Assembly: GCA_029834535.1 (NCBI GenBank)
Contig: JAQMWT010000280.1
Coordinates: forward strand, 1-42,952
DNA length: 42,952 nucleotides
DNA from: Chrysophaeum taylorii
Lineage: Eukaryota; Sar; Pelagophyceae; Pelagomonadales; Pelagomonadaceae
Direction: 5' to 3'
Made by a program: the position numbers and the translations under genes. Positions 28,350 to 40,100 of this stretch are shown one piece after another. The notes under the pieces were generated by a model. The model ran no database searches. It worked only from the letters and a program-made list of their open reading frames with translations, and was not told the origin of the DNA. Position 1 is the first letter of the stretch; every line of letters starts with the position of its first letter.

Positions 28350-28719
28350 GATACACGCCACACGTCAAGAGTCACGTCGCCCGCATGCCCTTCTCCCGAC
28401 TCCCTCGCAAGATGCTCTCGTCTTGGGCCCGCTCCAAGCGCCCACCGGGGGCGCCCACCGGGGGCTCCGCAGATGACGTACGGGAGGTCGCTCGCCAAGG
28501 CACTCCGGAAATGCGACATCCCCTTCAACTCGTGGCACGACCTCGCACAAGACCGCGCGCAGTGGCGGTCCGCCATCCATGCACTTTCCCAAGCTTCTAC
28601 CCCACCTGTGTGATTTTTTTTGCTCTGTGATCCTGGACCGGCTACTACCGGCCCAGCCTGGCTCCCATGCCCGGGAGAGGTCCGAAGTTAGTTAGTTAGA
28701 TACACGCCACACGTCAAGA
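28350..28719 (+). mobile_element. 5'-truncated LINE copy with 21-bp target-site duplications
   Basis: The 21-bp sequence at 28350-28370 is repeated at 28699-28719 (the first base may belong to the tail). The insert (28371-28699) matches the end of the LINE at 505-2435 from about base 2115: the HVARMPFSRLPRKML coding end, the stop, the hairpin (28633-28656) and TTAG repeats. A 13-bp duplication near 28440-28462 breaks its frame. It lies 18 bp upstream of the ATG at 28738. Confidence 0.93.
28633..28656 (+). other. 3'-terminal hairpin of the LINE RNA, copy 3
   Basis: CTGGACCGGC, loop TACT, then ACCGGCCCAG. It is the same as copy 1 except for a G-to-A change that opens the loop-closing pair. Confidence 0.6.
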
Positions 28720-28737
28720 TATGTCTTAGCATCCTAA

Positions 28738-31122
28738 ATGGAGGAGGCGTTCAAGAACGAGCTCCTCGTGACGGGGGACCCCCTCAACGACGCGCGCGCC
28801 GTCCGCGATCTATGCTACTACCGCGCGGCGCAGCAGCTCAACTTGTCGTCCGGCGGCTTGTCGCTGCAACTCAGGGTACTCGATGCGGACACAATAAAGT
28901 CATGCCTCGTGACGCTCGTCTCGACGATCGAGACGCAGTCGCACCACATGGAGACCGTCGAGACGACGATCGCGTCTTTGAGGTCCGAGCTCCTGGGGCT
29001 CCGAGGAGAGACGTCGGAGGACGATCAACTCGCCGGTCTGCGCCACGCGGTCTCGTCTCTCCAGGCTTCGCTCACCAACCTCGCGCAAAACGTCCAGGGG
29101 TTTACCGAGGACGACGCCGAGCCGGAACCCTACGATGACGACCACGGCAATCCCTTTGCGGAGGCCGTGACGCCTCCTCTCGCGCCGTCGCCGGCGCCTC
29201 CCGAGCTGCAAGAAGAAAACGACGACGAGCACGCCCCGATTCCCGCCGCAGCAGCATCAGCGGCCGCGCCAGCCCCCGGGATGGACTTGTCCGAGGCGAA
29301 GCGGCTTTGGCGCAAGGTGATTCGCGAGGTGATGCGGAACAACCGCCAAAAGCACAACGCCGTTGGCGTTCTCAAGTCGCGAGCGCTCCGGGGGCAGTCG
29401 ATAGCCGACCGCATCAAGCGCCTCGAAGACAAGATGTTCGACGAATTCAAGGCCGTACACGAGCGCCTCGAGGCGCAGGCGGCGACGCGCGACCGCGCCA
29501 TCGCGGCTTTCGCGCGCCGGCTCGAGGCCCTCGAGGACCGCCTCGACGGCCGGCTCAACCGAGAGCGCCTCGCGATCCTCCACGCGAAGCTCGCCGCCGA
29601 GCGCCAAGCCGTCGAGGACATGTGCGAGGATATCAAGGAGGCGACAGACCGGCTGCGCTCGGAGGACCCGGACGCGAGCATCGACCAGGACATCGCGCTG
29701 CGCGAGCGACGCGCGGCAATCACGGCGCGGGTTTCCGAGCTCGCCGTGCTGCGCCAAGCCGTCGACGAGATCGACGTCGACGACGCGGACGACGAGACGA
29801 GGCGGAGCGCTGCCGCGGCGGCGGCCCTCGGTGCGCGAGTGGCCGCGCTGCACTCGCAAGCGCGAGACTCGCTCCGAGAGGGCGACGACGTCATGCGCGA
29901 GATCTGGGCCAAAAGACTCTCCGCGGAATCATCATCGCTGGAACCTCCGGCTGCTCCTCGTTCGATCGTCGTCGAGAATAACACCGCTCCTTCCGAAGAG
30001 GTGCAGAGATACCTCGAGAGCTTGCAGCAAGAGGTCCAGAGGATGGGGGACGACGCGGCCAAGAGCGCTTCAGAGCTCGAAGCGCGCGTCGCCGGCATAC
30101 GGCACGAGCTCGAGGCACTGAGAGAACGCGAAGCGCGCGAAGAAAAACGACTCGACCGGGTCGAACGCGCGGTCGACGGGCTCGACAGACGTTTCAGGAT
30201 CCAAGTCGAGAGGCTCGTCAAAGGTCTCGAGAAAAAGCAAGATCCTAGTTTGGCGGCGGCGGCGGAGGACGTCGCCGAAATCCGGGACGGGCTCCAGGCA
30301 ATGGTCCTGGCACAGGCCAAGGAAATCAACGCGCTGTTCTCGCGCAAGGCGGATAGGCACGCGGTCGAGGCCGGGCTCGACGCCAAGGCCGACAAGGCGG
30401 ACACGCTCGCCGCGACTAAGGAGCTCGAAGATCTCCTGGCCGCGCTCCGGTCTGACGTCGTCGCTCTACGAGTGAAATCAGACCGCGACCTCAAGCTTCT
30501 CAAGCGCCATCTCGAGGACCTCGTTGCCGAAGCGATGGCGGGCCGCGACGACCCCGACGCCTCGGCAGCCACGACCACGTGCCTCACGTGCGCGCGCGAA
30601 GTCCCCGAGACGACGCGCGACGTCGAAACTAGCTCCAGGCACCGCAAACTTCTCCCGCGTCTCGGCCTCGACGCCGACATCCACAGTCCGGGCTCGCTCG
30701 TCGCCGACAACAAGCCGGACGACGTTTATCGCGCCGGTTTCCGGATGCCCTCGACGCGCCCCGGAACCGCTCCCGGAAGCGGCTCTCGGCCCTCGGCAGA
30801 AGGCGCGAGACCGACCGTCAAGGTCAACCTCGTCCAACCGCAGGGAGTCCTTACGGCCGCCGAGTCTTCGGGATGCGCTACCGTCCTCGACGGCTACGCC
30901 CCGCCTCCCGGCCACCACTCCCGCGCCTGGGAGGGGAAGGTCGTCCGGACCATGCTCGAGAGGCCCAAGTCATCCGACCTAACCCGCCGAAGCAAGGTCG
31001 CCGCCGTCATCGCCGCCGCCGCCGACTCTAATAACCTCACCAAGGTCCTCGAGACCTCGCAGTCCGCGGCCGCCCTCCCCTCGTCGAGGGCTAATAACTT
31101 CCAATGCATAAAGCTACAATAA
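28738..31122 (+). CDS. Long coiled-coil protein, unrecognised; possibly QRICH2/DUF4795-like C-terminus
   Basis: A 794-residue protein rich in Glu, Arg, Ala and Leu with heptad-like spacing over about 50-125 and 180-600. It is split by a Pro/Ala linker (about 140-180). A segment reading ALFSRKADRHAVEAGLDAKA (about 528-547) is followed by CLTC near residue 615. This recalls the arrangement in QRICH2/DUF4795 proteins of cilia and flagella, but the resemblance is weak. The C-terminal 170 residues are Ser/Pro/Gly-rich and contain GYAPPPGHHSRAWEGKVVRT. No enzyme motif or membrane segment is seen. A LINE copy sits 18 bp upstream of the ATG, so the promoter or 5' leader must be altered or lie within that insert. 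Confidence 0.75.
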   Translation: MEEAFKNELLVTGDPLNDARAVRDLCYYRAAQQLNLSSGGLSLQLRVLDADTIKSCLVTLVSTIETQSHHMETVETTIASLRSELLGLRGETSEDDQLAGLRHAVSSLQASLTNLAQNVQGFTEDDAEPEPYDDDHGNPFAEAVTPPLAPSPAPPELQEENDDEHAPIPAAAASAAAPAPGMDLSEAKRLWRKVIREVMRNNRQKHNAVGVLKSRALRGQSIADRIKRLEDKMFDEFKAVHERLEAQAATRDRAIAAFARRLEALEDRLDGRLNRERLAILHAKLAAERQAVEDMCEDIKEATDRLRSEDPDASIDQDIALRERRAAITARVSELAVLRQAVDEIDVDDADDETRRSAAAAAALGARVAALHSQARDSLREGDDVMREIWAKRLSAESSSLEPPAAPRSIVVENNTAPSEEVQRYLESLQQEVQRMGDDAAKSASELEARVAGIRHELEALREREAREEKRLDRVERAVDGLDRRFRIQVERLVKGLEKKQDPSLAAAAEDVAEIRDGLQAMVLAQAKEINALFSRKADRHAVEAGLDAKADKADTLAATKELEDLLAALRSDVVALRVKSDRDLKLLKRHLEDLVAEAMAGRDDPDASAATTTCLTCAREVPETTRDVETSSRHRKLLPRLGLDADIHSPGSLVADNKPDDVYRAGFRMPSTRPGTAPGSGSRPSAEGARPTVKVNLVQPQGVLTAAESSGCATVLDGYAPPPGHHSRAWEGKVVRTMLERPKSSDLTRRSKVAAVIAAAADSNNLTKVLETSQSAAALPSSRANNFQCIKLQ

Positions 31123-31676
31123 TATTATGCACTGATCCTCCACTTTGCCACAACCCTCATTGGATTATTTTGGGTGGCCTGATATAATAGTGTCGTCGTC
31201 CTATGATTGCCGTCTATCTAGTTTGCAGAAAATTAAAGTTAATTGTTGCCTGCCTGCCTGCCTGCCTCCTTGATGTTCGTTCGCCCGACGGCTTTGCAAC
31301 TTCTGCTGCATCATGCTGTTCTCATTACTGCTACTTGGAACCAGTCATTAGAATAATGGACTCCATCATCATCCGGGCGTCGTCGTACTGTATAGGTCAT
31401 TCTCGAAGAAGAATGGACTGAATTCACCCTCGACAAGAGTCTCCGCGAGATCGTCGGATGGAACTTCCCGATAGTGTTCGGCATCGTCTCACGCAAAAGG
31501 AGCCAGCGTTGTAGGACCCGTCGTTGCGGCGCGGGCTAGTCTCGTTTTCTTATCCGACCCTAACAAGAGTCTTTAAATGTCGTCGACTGCTAAGAGGGGG
31601 GTGTGTTGTGACTCGACAAGAGTCCCCCCCCAACGAAGAGCATGGGTCCGTTGAAATCAATTAACTTCTTTGAACG
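31123..31676. other. Spacer without a recognised gene
   Basis: It contains a CCTG tetranucleotide run (about 31247-31267), a copy of a dispersed motif (31569-31608) and two copies of CTCGACAAGAGT (31429-31440 and 31612-31623). The end is the probable promoter of the U-box-like gene. Confidence 0.6.
31569..31608 (+). repeat. Dispersed intergenic motif, copy 2
   Basis: GTCTTTAAATGTCGTCGACT followed by GCTAAGAG, a G-run and TGTGT, matching 16655-16692. It lies about 70-110 bp upstream of the start codon at 31677. Confidence 0.65.
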
Positions 31677-33027
31677 ATGCGTTGGTGGAGGAAGCTTGAC
31701 GATGTGGATCCAATTACGTACGTTGTGTCCGCCGATTGAATGAGGTTTCTGCAGGCTCGAACCGATCAGCCAGCTGCGGTGTGCGCCGTTTAAGCTCGGC
31801 TCCCACTACTTCGACGGCAAGGCCCTCGCCGCGTATGTTGTTGCGTCGGGATCTTTTGTGAATCCGTTGACACGCGAAGCGCTGAGCCGGGAGAACTGCG
31901 AGGCACTCGACGCGCACATCGAGCGGGCTGGACTCAGGCTATTCGTGGCGCGACATGCGGCTGCCAGCCACGATGCGACGTCCAGAGACGCGACGGCCAG
32001 CGCGGCGGCGATGTCCATCCTCGAGTCGCTCTTCACGTCGGCGCGGTCGCCGAGCCTGCGCGAGGGCCTTGTCGCCGTCTACGATTCGAGGGAAGACGAA
32101 ACCCCTGTCGCGCGGAGTGATGAGATGCTGTTTCCTGCACTCGGCAACGCGCCGCCGCCAGCGCGAGTCGACTGGCGGTCGAGCATAGAGGAAACGAAGC
32201 GCCGGGACCTCGAGCGACGGCTGCGGCGCGCGGAGGACGCGCGCGACGCTGCCCTTGCCGCCAGAGTAGCGCGCCGCGCCGCGACGGCCGCCATCCTCGG
32301 GTACGTACCGCCGATGCCTCGGCTGGCTCTCGTCGACGAGATCGTCGCCGCCGGCGCCGGGGCGCGGCAGCGCGAACTTCGGGCCGAGGCCGACGCCGCG
32401 TGGCCCGACGACCTCCTCCAGTGGGCGACTCGAGACTCGAAAAAGGTGGGGGTTATTGAGAAGCTGTTGCACGATCTCGCGAACGATCCGCGACCAGCGA
32501 GCTCTCGCGCGTTGCCCTCGCAGCGCAAGACTGGCCGGAGGCTCGCCCACGCGTTTGCCGAGGCCTACGGCTTCGAAACGCAGAGCTTTGACCGCTCGCC
32601 CGAGCGACACGTCCGAGTCTACAAGAAGCCAACGATCGCGCTTCGGACGCCAGAAATTTGTTTAACAGACGCGGCCAAGATCGTCGCGGCGAAAGTTACC
32701 GCCGCCGGTCGCCGACGACGAGAGCCTCGACGCCCACCGATCAAGGATGAGCCTCTGGTTTTTCAACCAGGAGTTGTAGTCCCGGAGAACGACGCGGACC
32801 AGACCCCCGATGATGCGGTGGAGCAAGATGCCCCCGAGGCAGTCGCCGACGACGACGCGCTGCGCGAGGCGATCCGCCGCTCGCTCGAGGACTGCGGCGG
32901 CGGCTTGCCTAAACAGTCTTCGCGAAGAGCGCGTTCGAAGCAAAATCAGTCGGGCGACGCTCGTTGGTGCGTCGTTGGTCCAAAGACTGGCTCCAAGAAG
33001 GGCCGCGGTGGTTCGTGGGTCAAATAG
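31677..33027 (+). CDS. U-box/RING-like, R3H and ubiquitin-interacting-motif protein
   Basis: Exons 31677-31717 and 31755-33027 give 437 residues. The spliced N-terminus reads DDVDPITLEPISQL, then SHYFDGKALAAYV and FVNPLTREAL. This is the pattern of a U-box-like fold (DPIT.EPI … YFDG..LA … NPLTR), which in true U-boxes recruits an E2 ubiquitin enzyme. Residues about 139-145 are FPALGNA. Residues of about 245-315 resemble an R3H single-strand nucleic-acid-binding domain (RRLAHAFAEAYGFETQSFDR, then RHVRVYKKP). A UIM-like helix (DALREAIRRSLED) is near 380-393. The mix suggests a ubiquitin-linked RNA or DNA protein, but function is inference. Without the intron the frame would need a non-ATG start and would lose the DPIT core. 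Confidence 0.75.
31718..31754 (+). other. Very short intron (37 bp)
   Basis: It runs from GTACGT to TTTCTGCAG. Unspliced reading stops at a TGA inside it. Splicing joins ATT-AC|G to give DPITLEPI, which fits the U-box-like pattern. Confidence 0.65.
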
Positions 33028-33200
33028 TAATGCCCCGCGGACGGCAGCAGACCAGCGTGCGAGGAGGAGGGGCGAGGGGCGCGACTTGTTGTGGACACCC
33101 GGCGAGAGATCTTCACTTTATATGCGGCAGGCGCGCAGAAGAGACGGGGCCTGTGCTCCTATGCGGCGGGGACTGTAGATATCTTATCGCTGCAACCCCG

Positions 33201-33226
33201 TGATGATGATGATGATGATGATGATA
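33201..33226. repeat. (GAT)n microsatellite
   Basis: Eight trinucleotide units in the spacer after the U-box-like gene. Confidence 0.85.
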
Positions 33227-33851
33227 GAGGTCGACGATGAGGCCCTCATCTTCCTTTGAAGAGAAAGATCTACCCTCAATCTAGCAGGGTTGTCGCCGTC
33301 TGCGCCCATTTGTAGTGCGGTGACTTCTTGATGGCTTGGTGATTCGGCCATTCTGCTACCAGCCTTGGTGGTGCGCCTCGGCGCAAAATTCATTCAAGAT
33401 AACAACAGACGCTTGTACCGCGTCGTTGGCCGTCGTGGTGCCCCATGCATCGGCTTGATCCCTGCTGTTGTCGTAGCGTGCAGTCTCGCACTTGAAAGCA
33501 GACGCGCACAGACGCCGGGCACACCAACTGCAACGCGTCGCGTGCTTGTTGAACTGCGGGCAGAGGTTGTTGTGTTTATTCTGCAAAAACTTGCTGCAGC
33601 TGAAAAAAACACCATTGGCCACGTGTGTCGTGGACATATGCTCGCACGCCACCTTCTCTTTCTCTGTCGTTGGAGAAGTCGAGGTGAAGCTCGGCCCCAG
33701 GACACACCGGGAAGCAACTTTCTCTCACGTCACGAGCGAGCCATCGGGCATGTCCGCAGCGCTCATGTGTTGATGTTGGTTCAAGCACCACCCCCGACTT
33801 CTCGCGCGACCTTGATTGATGTGCAAGGGGTCCAACAGCGCAGGTCAAGTG

Positions 33852-34050
33852 GCCTCAAAATCAGACGTAGTTGCGCCGCTCTTGGTGGTTTTCTTGAAGT
33901 TTTGGCGATCAGTTCGACAAAATGGTCGATCGGGTCAAACGCCTTCACGCCGTCAACAGCACGTATCAAGCAAGTTGCCTCATAATCAAACGTAGTTGCG
34001 CTGCTGTTGGCGGTTTCTTGAAGTTTTTGGCAAACGGTTGAACCAAACGG
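33852..34050. repeat. Diverged direct repeat, about 73 bp at 125-bp spacing
   Basis: GCCTCAAAATCAGACGTAGT at 33852 and GCCTCATAATCAAACGTAGT at 33977 each begin a roughly 73-bp stretch that includes a shared TTTCTTGAAGTTTT(T)GGC. It ends just before the large gene at 34136. Confidence 0.75.
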
Positions 34051-34135
34051 TTTATTCCATTGTGCCACGACTTCTCTTCGGTTTTTTGGGCTCGAAGCCG
34101 TCGCCGTGACGATCCTTCTTCGAACCTCTCATCAT

Positions 34136-37100
34136 ATGGGCAGACTCTTCTTGATCCACCTCCTCACCGCGTCGGTGGTGGTCTGGCTGGTCCTGAAGGT
34201 GCCCGAGGAGCGCCGGCGGCTCAGCGATGCGACGTTGGCACCGTCGAGCTTGCCGTCTGAAGGACCGAGCCCGGCACCGTCGGTCCATTCTACGGAGTCC
34301 CCGACCACAGCCGCGCCGACGACACTGTGCGGCACCGTTGAGGGCTTGGTCGCGTATTACACATTCGACGACGGGCTCGCTGTCGACGCCTTTGGCTTCC
34401 AGGACTGCGTGGTTGTGGGGGCGAAAGCGACGCGTGATCGATTCAACGTCTCTCGGGGCGCGCTCAGCTTCGACGGCTTCAGTAACGTCGGCTGTCCGGG
34501 CGTTGCCCTCGGCGGGGCTGCCCCGCGGACGTATTGCGCCTGGACGCGCGCCGTTGACTCGGACGAGCCTTGGTACGCGCTCTTCCAGACTGGTGACGTT
34601 CTGGACGACGAGGCGTGCTCTAGGTTTGACTACAGGTACAGGCACTCGGCTGGCCGATTGTACTTTGTCGCGTCACCAGGGAGCGACCCTGTCTGCAATA
34701 AAATGTTTCGTTCGTCGACGGTGTCCAGGCCATACGCATGGCACCATTTTTGTATCACGTTTGACGGCGAGGACGTTGCGGTTTACGCCGACGGCGCAAT
34801 TCTGGCGACGTACTCGCCACCCCAGGCGCTCAACACCGGCCCCCACCAAGATCTTATTATCGGGCACATCGTAGATGGCGACCCCACCAGCGCCTTCTTG
34901 GGGTGGGTCGGCGCCATCGACGACGTCATGGTCTTCAACAAGGCGCTCTCCGCGACGAGCATCGACGAGACGTACCGTATCACCGCAGCGGGAGACGCTT
35001 TCGTTGACAGGTGTCAGCCAACTCCGACACCAAGTCTGAGGCCGTCTGCGTCGCCGACTGTCAATCCCTCGACGCTTCCAACGACGATTCCGTCGTCTCG
35101 ACCGACGAGCCATCCTACCTCGACACCGTCGCCACCGCCAGACCCGACCCCGACCTCAAGTCCCACGAACCGACCCTCGGTCGCTCCCACCGCGATACCC
35201 TCGATTGCTCCTGAGGCAAATCCCAGCGGAATGCCGTCGTCGCATCCCTCGGTCGTTCCGAGCGCGAGCCCGAGCACCTTGCCACTTTTGACGCCTACTT
35301 TCGAGCCGACGGCCTCCCCGACCGCGAGGCCCTCGACCACTCCCAGCTCAGTGCCGTCGTTCGCGCCGAGTTCGGGCCCGACGGTTCTTCCATTGTCGCG
35401 TCCGACCGCCGTTTCGTCTTTGACGCCCACCGTGCAGTCCTCTGCGCCTTCGCGTGCACCCACGCCGCCACCATCCCCGAGTCAGTCCGTATCGCCGAAC
35501 AGATCCCCAACTAGAAGACCCTCCGTTGCTCCGACGACGAATGCGCCGACCCCAGCGCCTTCGGCCGGGCTCTTGTCGTCAGGCAATCCGACGTCCCTTC
35601 CCTCGAGACAGCCTACGGGCTGTCCAACGGAATGCCCTTCCGCCGTGCCGCGTGCGGTGCCTTCCACCGTGCCCTCCGCGCTGCCCTCGGGAAAACCAAG
35701 AGCCCGCCCCACCACGTGTCCTTCGAGCGGGCCGAGCTTTTCGCCACGCGTCGCGCCTTCGAGCCGGCCGTATTCTGATCCGTCCAGCGCACCGTCCTTT
35801 TTGCCTTCGAGCAGCAACACGAATGGTCCCACGTCGTCGCCTACGGCATACCCCTCGTCGTCGCCAAGCTCTGAGCCATCCGGACGTCAGAGCACGGTCC
35901 CAAACCATCGAATCCCGTCGTCTGTACCGTCGATGGGACCTTCGTTTTTGCCCGTGGCGACACCCTCGACTACTCCGAACGCTATTCCAACGGCAAAGCC
36001 GAGCGTCGAGCCGTCGGCGCGTCCGTTCGCCCGTTTGTCGGGAATGCCCGCGGGCTCGCCTGCCGAGACACCGACATTCCAGCCCTCGCGCCCACCGGCG
36101 AAATGTCCGAGCGTGGTGCCATCGAGAGGACCTTCGTCCGCACCAATGGCGACACCTTTTCCGATGCCATCAAGTCCTCCTAACGCGAATCCAACGGGAA
36201 TTCCGAGCGCCGGACCGAAATCACGCCCGTCCGATCGGCCGTCCAGCATACCATCAAGCGCACCAATATCAAGCCCGTTAGCAGTTCCAAGTGATCGCCC
36301 GTCACCCGTTCCGTGGACACGCCCGTCGTTAAGCCCGTCTATGTCGCCTTCTTCGGCGTCGTCTCCCGTACCGTCAGGCAGATCCTCGCCGTTTCCATCC
36401 ACCACACCCGCTGCAACACCGACGCCAATACCAAGCGTGGGAGCTATGCTACCACCTTCGCCCGAGCCCTCAGTACGTCCCTCCAGTGTGCCATCTGGTG
36501 CTACGGGCGTAAGTCCCTCGACTTCACCAAGCGAAGGACCGTCGACAGGAACGTCTACAATCCTTTCGCAAGCACCGACGGTTCAACCGGCGGCAGCTCC
36601 ATCAAGCGAACCAACGATTGCGCCCACATCAGACCCCACAATAGTGCCGACTGGGATACCTTCTCTGTCTCCTAGCCTACGGCTCAGCAGCTCAAAGCCA
36701 TCGGGATGCCCAAGCATCCACCCGAGCGACGCATCATCACCAGCACCCTCATCGACTCCGTCGGTGCCAGCATGGCCCATTCCGTCGTCGGCACCATCCG
36801 GTCTCCCTAGAGCAACTCCAACATCGATGCCCAGTGGTGTACCAACGCGCGCACCCTCATCAGTACCGTCGAGCACACCGAACGGGATCCCTTCAGCGCT
36901 TCCAACTGGGTCACAATCAGCCACGCCAACGTCAGCACCATATGCGGCACGATCTCCTCAACCAACCAAAGTCCCAACGAGTGCACCGACCATTGTCCCT
37001 AAGGAACCACCCACTTCGATGCCAAGCACGAGCCCTACGTCATCACCGAGCTCGATGCCGTCACCATTTCCAAGCGCAGGACCAAGCACAGCGCCATTGC

Positions 37101-40100
37101 CCGCGCCTTTATCTACTCCGTCGGCAAGACTGTCCACGCAGCCGACATCGGCTCCATCCAGCACTCCTAGTGCGAGTCCCACAACAACAATGCCCAGTGC
37201 AGCCCCGACATCTGTGCCCTCGTTCGCGCCCACGAGAGCGCCAAGCGGGATCCCGTCAGCAATTCCGACTGCGTCACCAACGGCTGCGCCAACAATAGCA
37301 CCCTCGCCATCACCATCGGCTCAGCCTACGGCTGTCCCTACAAGTGCACCGACCATTTTCCCGACGCAACCACCCACTTCGATGCCAAGCACGACACCTA
37401 CGTCATCGCCGAGCTCGTTGCCATCGGCATTTCCGAGCGCAGAACCAAGCGCAGCACCATCGCGAGTGTCATCGCCTGCTCCGTCGGATGGCCCCACCTC
37501 GCAGCCGACATCGGCGTCATCCAGCACTCCTAGTGCGAGTCCGACAACAATGCCCAGTGCTGCGCCGACATCTGCACCCTCGTCAGCACCCACGAGAGCG
37601 CCAAGCGGAATCCCGTCAGCAATTCCGACTGCGTCACCAACGGCTGCGCCAACAATAGCACCCTCGCCATCACCATCGGCTCAGCCTACGGCTGTCCCTA
37701 CAAGTGCACCGACCATTTTCCCGACGCAACCACCCACTTCGATGCCAAGCACGACACCTACGTCATCGCCGAGCTCGTTGCCATCGGCATTTCCGAGTGC
37801 AGAACCAAGCGCAGCACCATCGCGAGTGTCATCGCCTGCTCCGTCGGATAGCCCCACCTCGCAGCCGACATCGGCGCCATCCAGCACTCCTAGTGCGAGT
37901 CCGACAACAATGCCCAGTGCTGCGCCGACATCCGCGCCCTCGTCAGCACCCACGAGAGCGCCAAGCGGAATCCCGTCAGCAATTCCGACTGCGTCACCAA
38001 CGGCTGCGCCAACAATAGCACCCTCGCCATCACCATCGGCTCAGCCTACGGCTGTCCCTACAAGTGCACCGACCATTTTCCCGACGCAACCACCCACTTC
38101 GATACCAAGCACGACACCTACGTCATCGCCGAGCTCGTTGCCATCTGCATTTCCCAGCACAGAACCAAGCGCAGCACCATCGCGAGTGTCATCGCCCGCT
38201 CCGTCGGATGGCCCCACCTCGCAGCCGACATCGGTGTCATCCAGCACTCCTAGTGCGAGTCCGACAACAATGCCCAGTGCAGCCCCGACATCTGTGCCCT
38301 CGTTCGCGCCCACGAGAGCGCCAAGCGGAATCCCGTCAGCAATTCCGACTGCGTCACCAACGGCTGCGCCAACAATAGCACCCTCGCCATCACCATCGGC
38401 TCAGCCTACGGCTGTCCCTACAAGTGCACCGACCATTTTCCCGACGCAACCACCCACTTCGATGCCAAGCACGACACCTACGTCATCGCCGAGCTCGTTG
38501 CCATCGGCATTTCCGAGTGCAGAACCAAGCGCAGCACCATCGCGAGTGTCATCGCCTGCTCCGTCGGATAGCCCCACCTCGCAAACGACATCGGCGCCAT
38601 CCAGCACTCCTAGTGCGAGTCCGACAACAATGCCCAGTGCTGCGCCGACATCTGCGCCCTCGTCAGCACCCACGAGAGCGCCAAGCGGAATCCCGTCAGC
38701 AATTCCGACTGCGTCACCAACGGCTGCGCCAACAATAGCACCCTCGCCATCACCATCGGCTCAGCCTACGGCTGTCCCTACAAGTGCACCGACCATTTTC
38801 CCGACGCAACCACCCACTTCGATACCAAGCACGACGCCTACGTCATCGCCGAGCTCGTTGCCATCGGCATTTCCAAGCGAAGAACCAAGCGCAGCACCAT
38901 CGCCAGTGTCGTCGCCCGCTCCGTCGGCTAGCCCCTCCTCGCAGCCGACATCGGCGCAGTCCAGCACTCCTAGCGCGAAACCGACAGCAATGCCCAGTGC
39001 AGCGCCGACATCTACGCCCTCGTTAGCACCTTCGAGTGCGTCAAGCGGGATCCCGTCAGCAATTCCGACTGCGTCACCAACGGCTGCGCCAACAATAGCA
39101 CCCTCGCCATCACCATCGGCTCAGCCTACGGCTGTCCCTACAAGTGCACCGACCATTTTCCCGACGCAACCACCCACTTCGATGCCAAGCACGACACCTA
39201 CGTCATCGCCGAGCTCGTTGCCATCGGCATTTCCGAGTGCAGAACCAAGCGCAGCACCATCGCGAGTGTCATCGCCTGCTCCGTCGGATGGCCCCACCTC
39301 GCAGCCGACATCGGCGCCATCCAGCACTCCTAGTGCGAGTCCGACAACAATGCCCAGTGCTGCGCCGACATCTGCACCCTCGTCAGCACCCACGAGAGCG
39401 CCAAGCGGAATCCCGTCAGCAATTCCGACTGCGTCACCAACGGCTGCGCCAACAATAGCACCCTCGCCATCACCATCGGCTCAGCCTACGGCTGTCCCTA
39501 CAAGTGCACCGACCATTTTCCCGACGCAACCACCCACTTCGATGCCAAGCACGACACCTACGTCATCGCAGAGCTCGATCCCGTTGGCATTTCCGAGCGC
39601 AGAACCAAGCGCAGCACCATCGCCAGTGTCGTCGCCCGCTCCGTCGGCTAGCCCCTCCTCGCAGCCGACATCGGCGCAGTCCAGCACTCCTAGCGCGAAA
39701 CCGACAGCAATGCCCAGTGCAGCGCCGACATCTACGCCCTCGTTAGCACCTTCGAGTGCGTCAAGCGGGATCCCGTCAGCAATTCCGACTGCGTCACCAA
39801 CGGCTGCGCCAACAATAGCACCCTCGCCATCACCATCGGCTCAGCCTACGGCTGTCCCTACAAGTGCACCGACCATTTTCCCGACGCAACCACCCACTTC
39901 GATGCCAAGCACGACACCTACGTCATCGCCGAGCTCGTTGCCATCGGCATTTCCGAGTGCAGAACCAAGCGCAGCACCATCGCGAGTGTCATCGCCTGCT
40001 CCGTCGGATAGCCCCACCTCGCAGCCGACATCGGTGTCATCCAGCACTCCTAGTGCGAGTCCGACAACAATGCCCAGTGCTGCGCCGACATCCGCGCCCT

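Larger units (their letters stand above)
33028..34135. other. Spacer with diverged repeats, no supported gene
   Basis: Its largest open frame (33365-33985, +) needs a GTG start and has no recognisable domain. Overlapping minus frames hold scattered Cys/His (NNLCPQFNKHATRCSWCARR near 33530-33590), perhaps a remnant of a zinc-binding gene. A GAT run lies at 33201-33226 and a diverged pair of repeats at 33852-34050. Confidence 0.5.

Noticed and set aside
33365..33985. Plus-strand frame of 206 residues
   Set aside because: It needs a GTG start, has no recognisable domain and runs into the diverged repeats. Kept as spacer.
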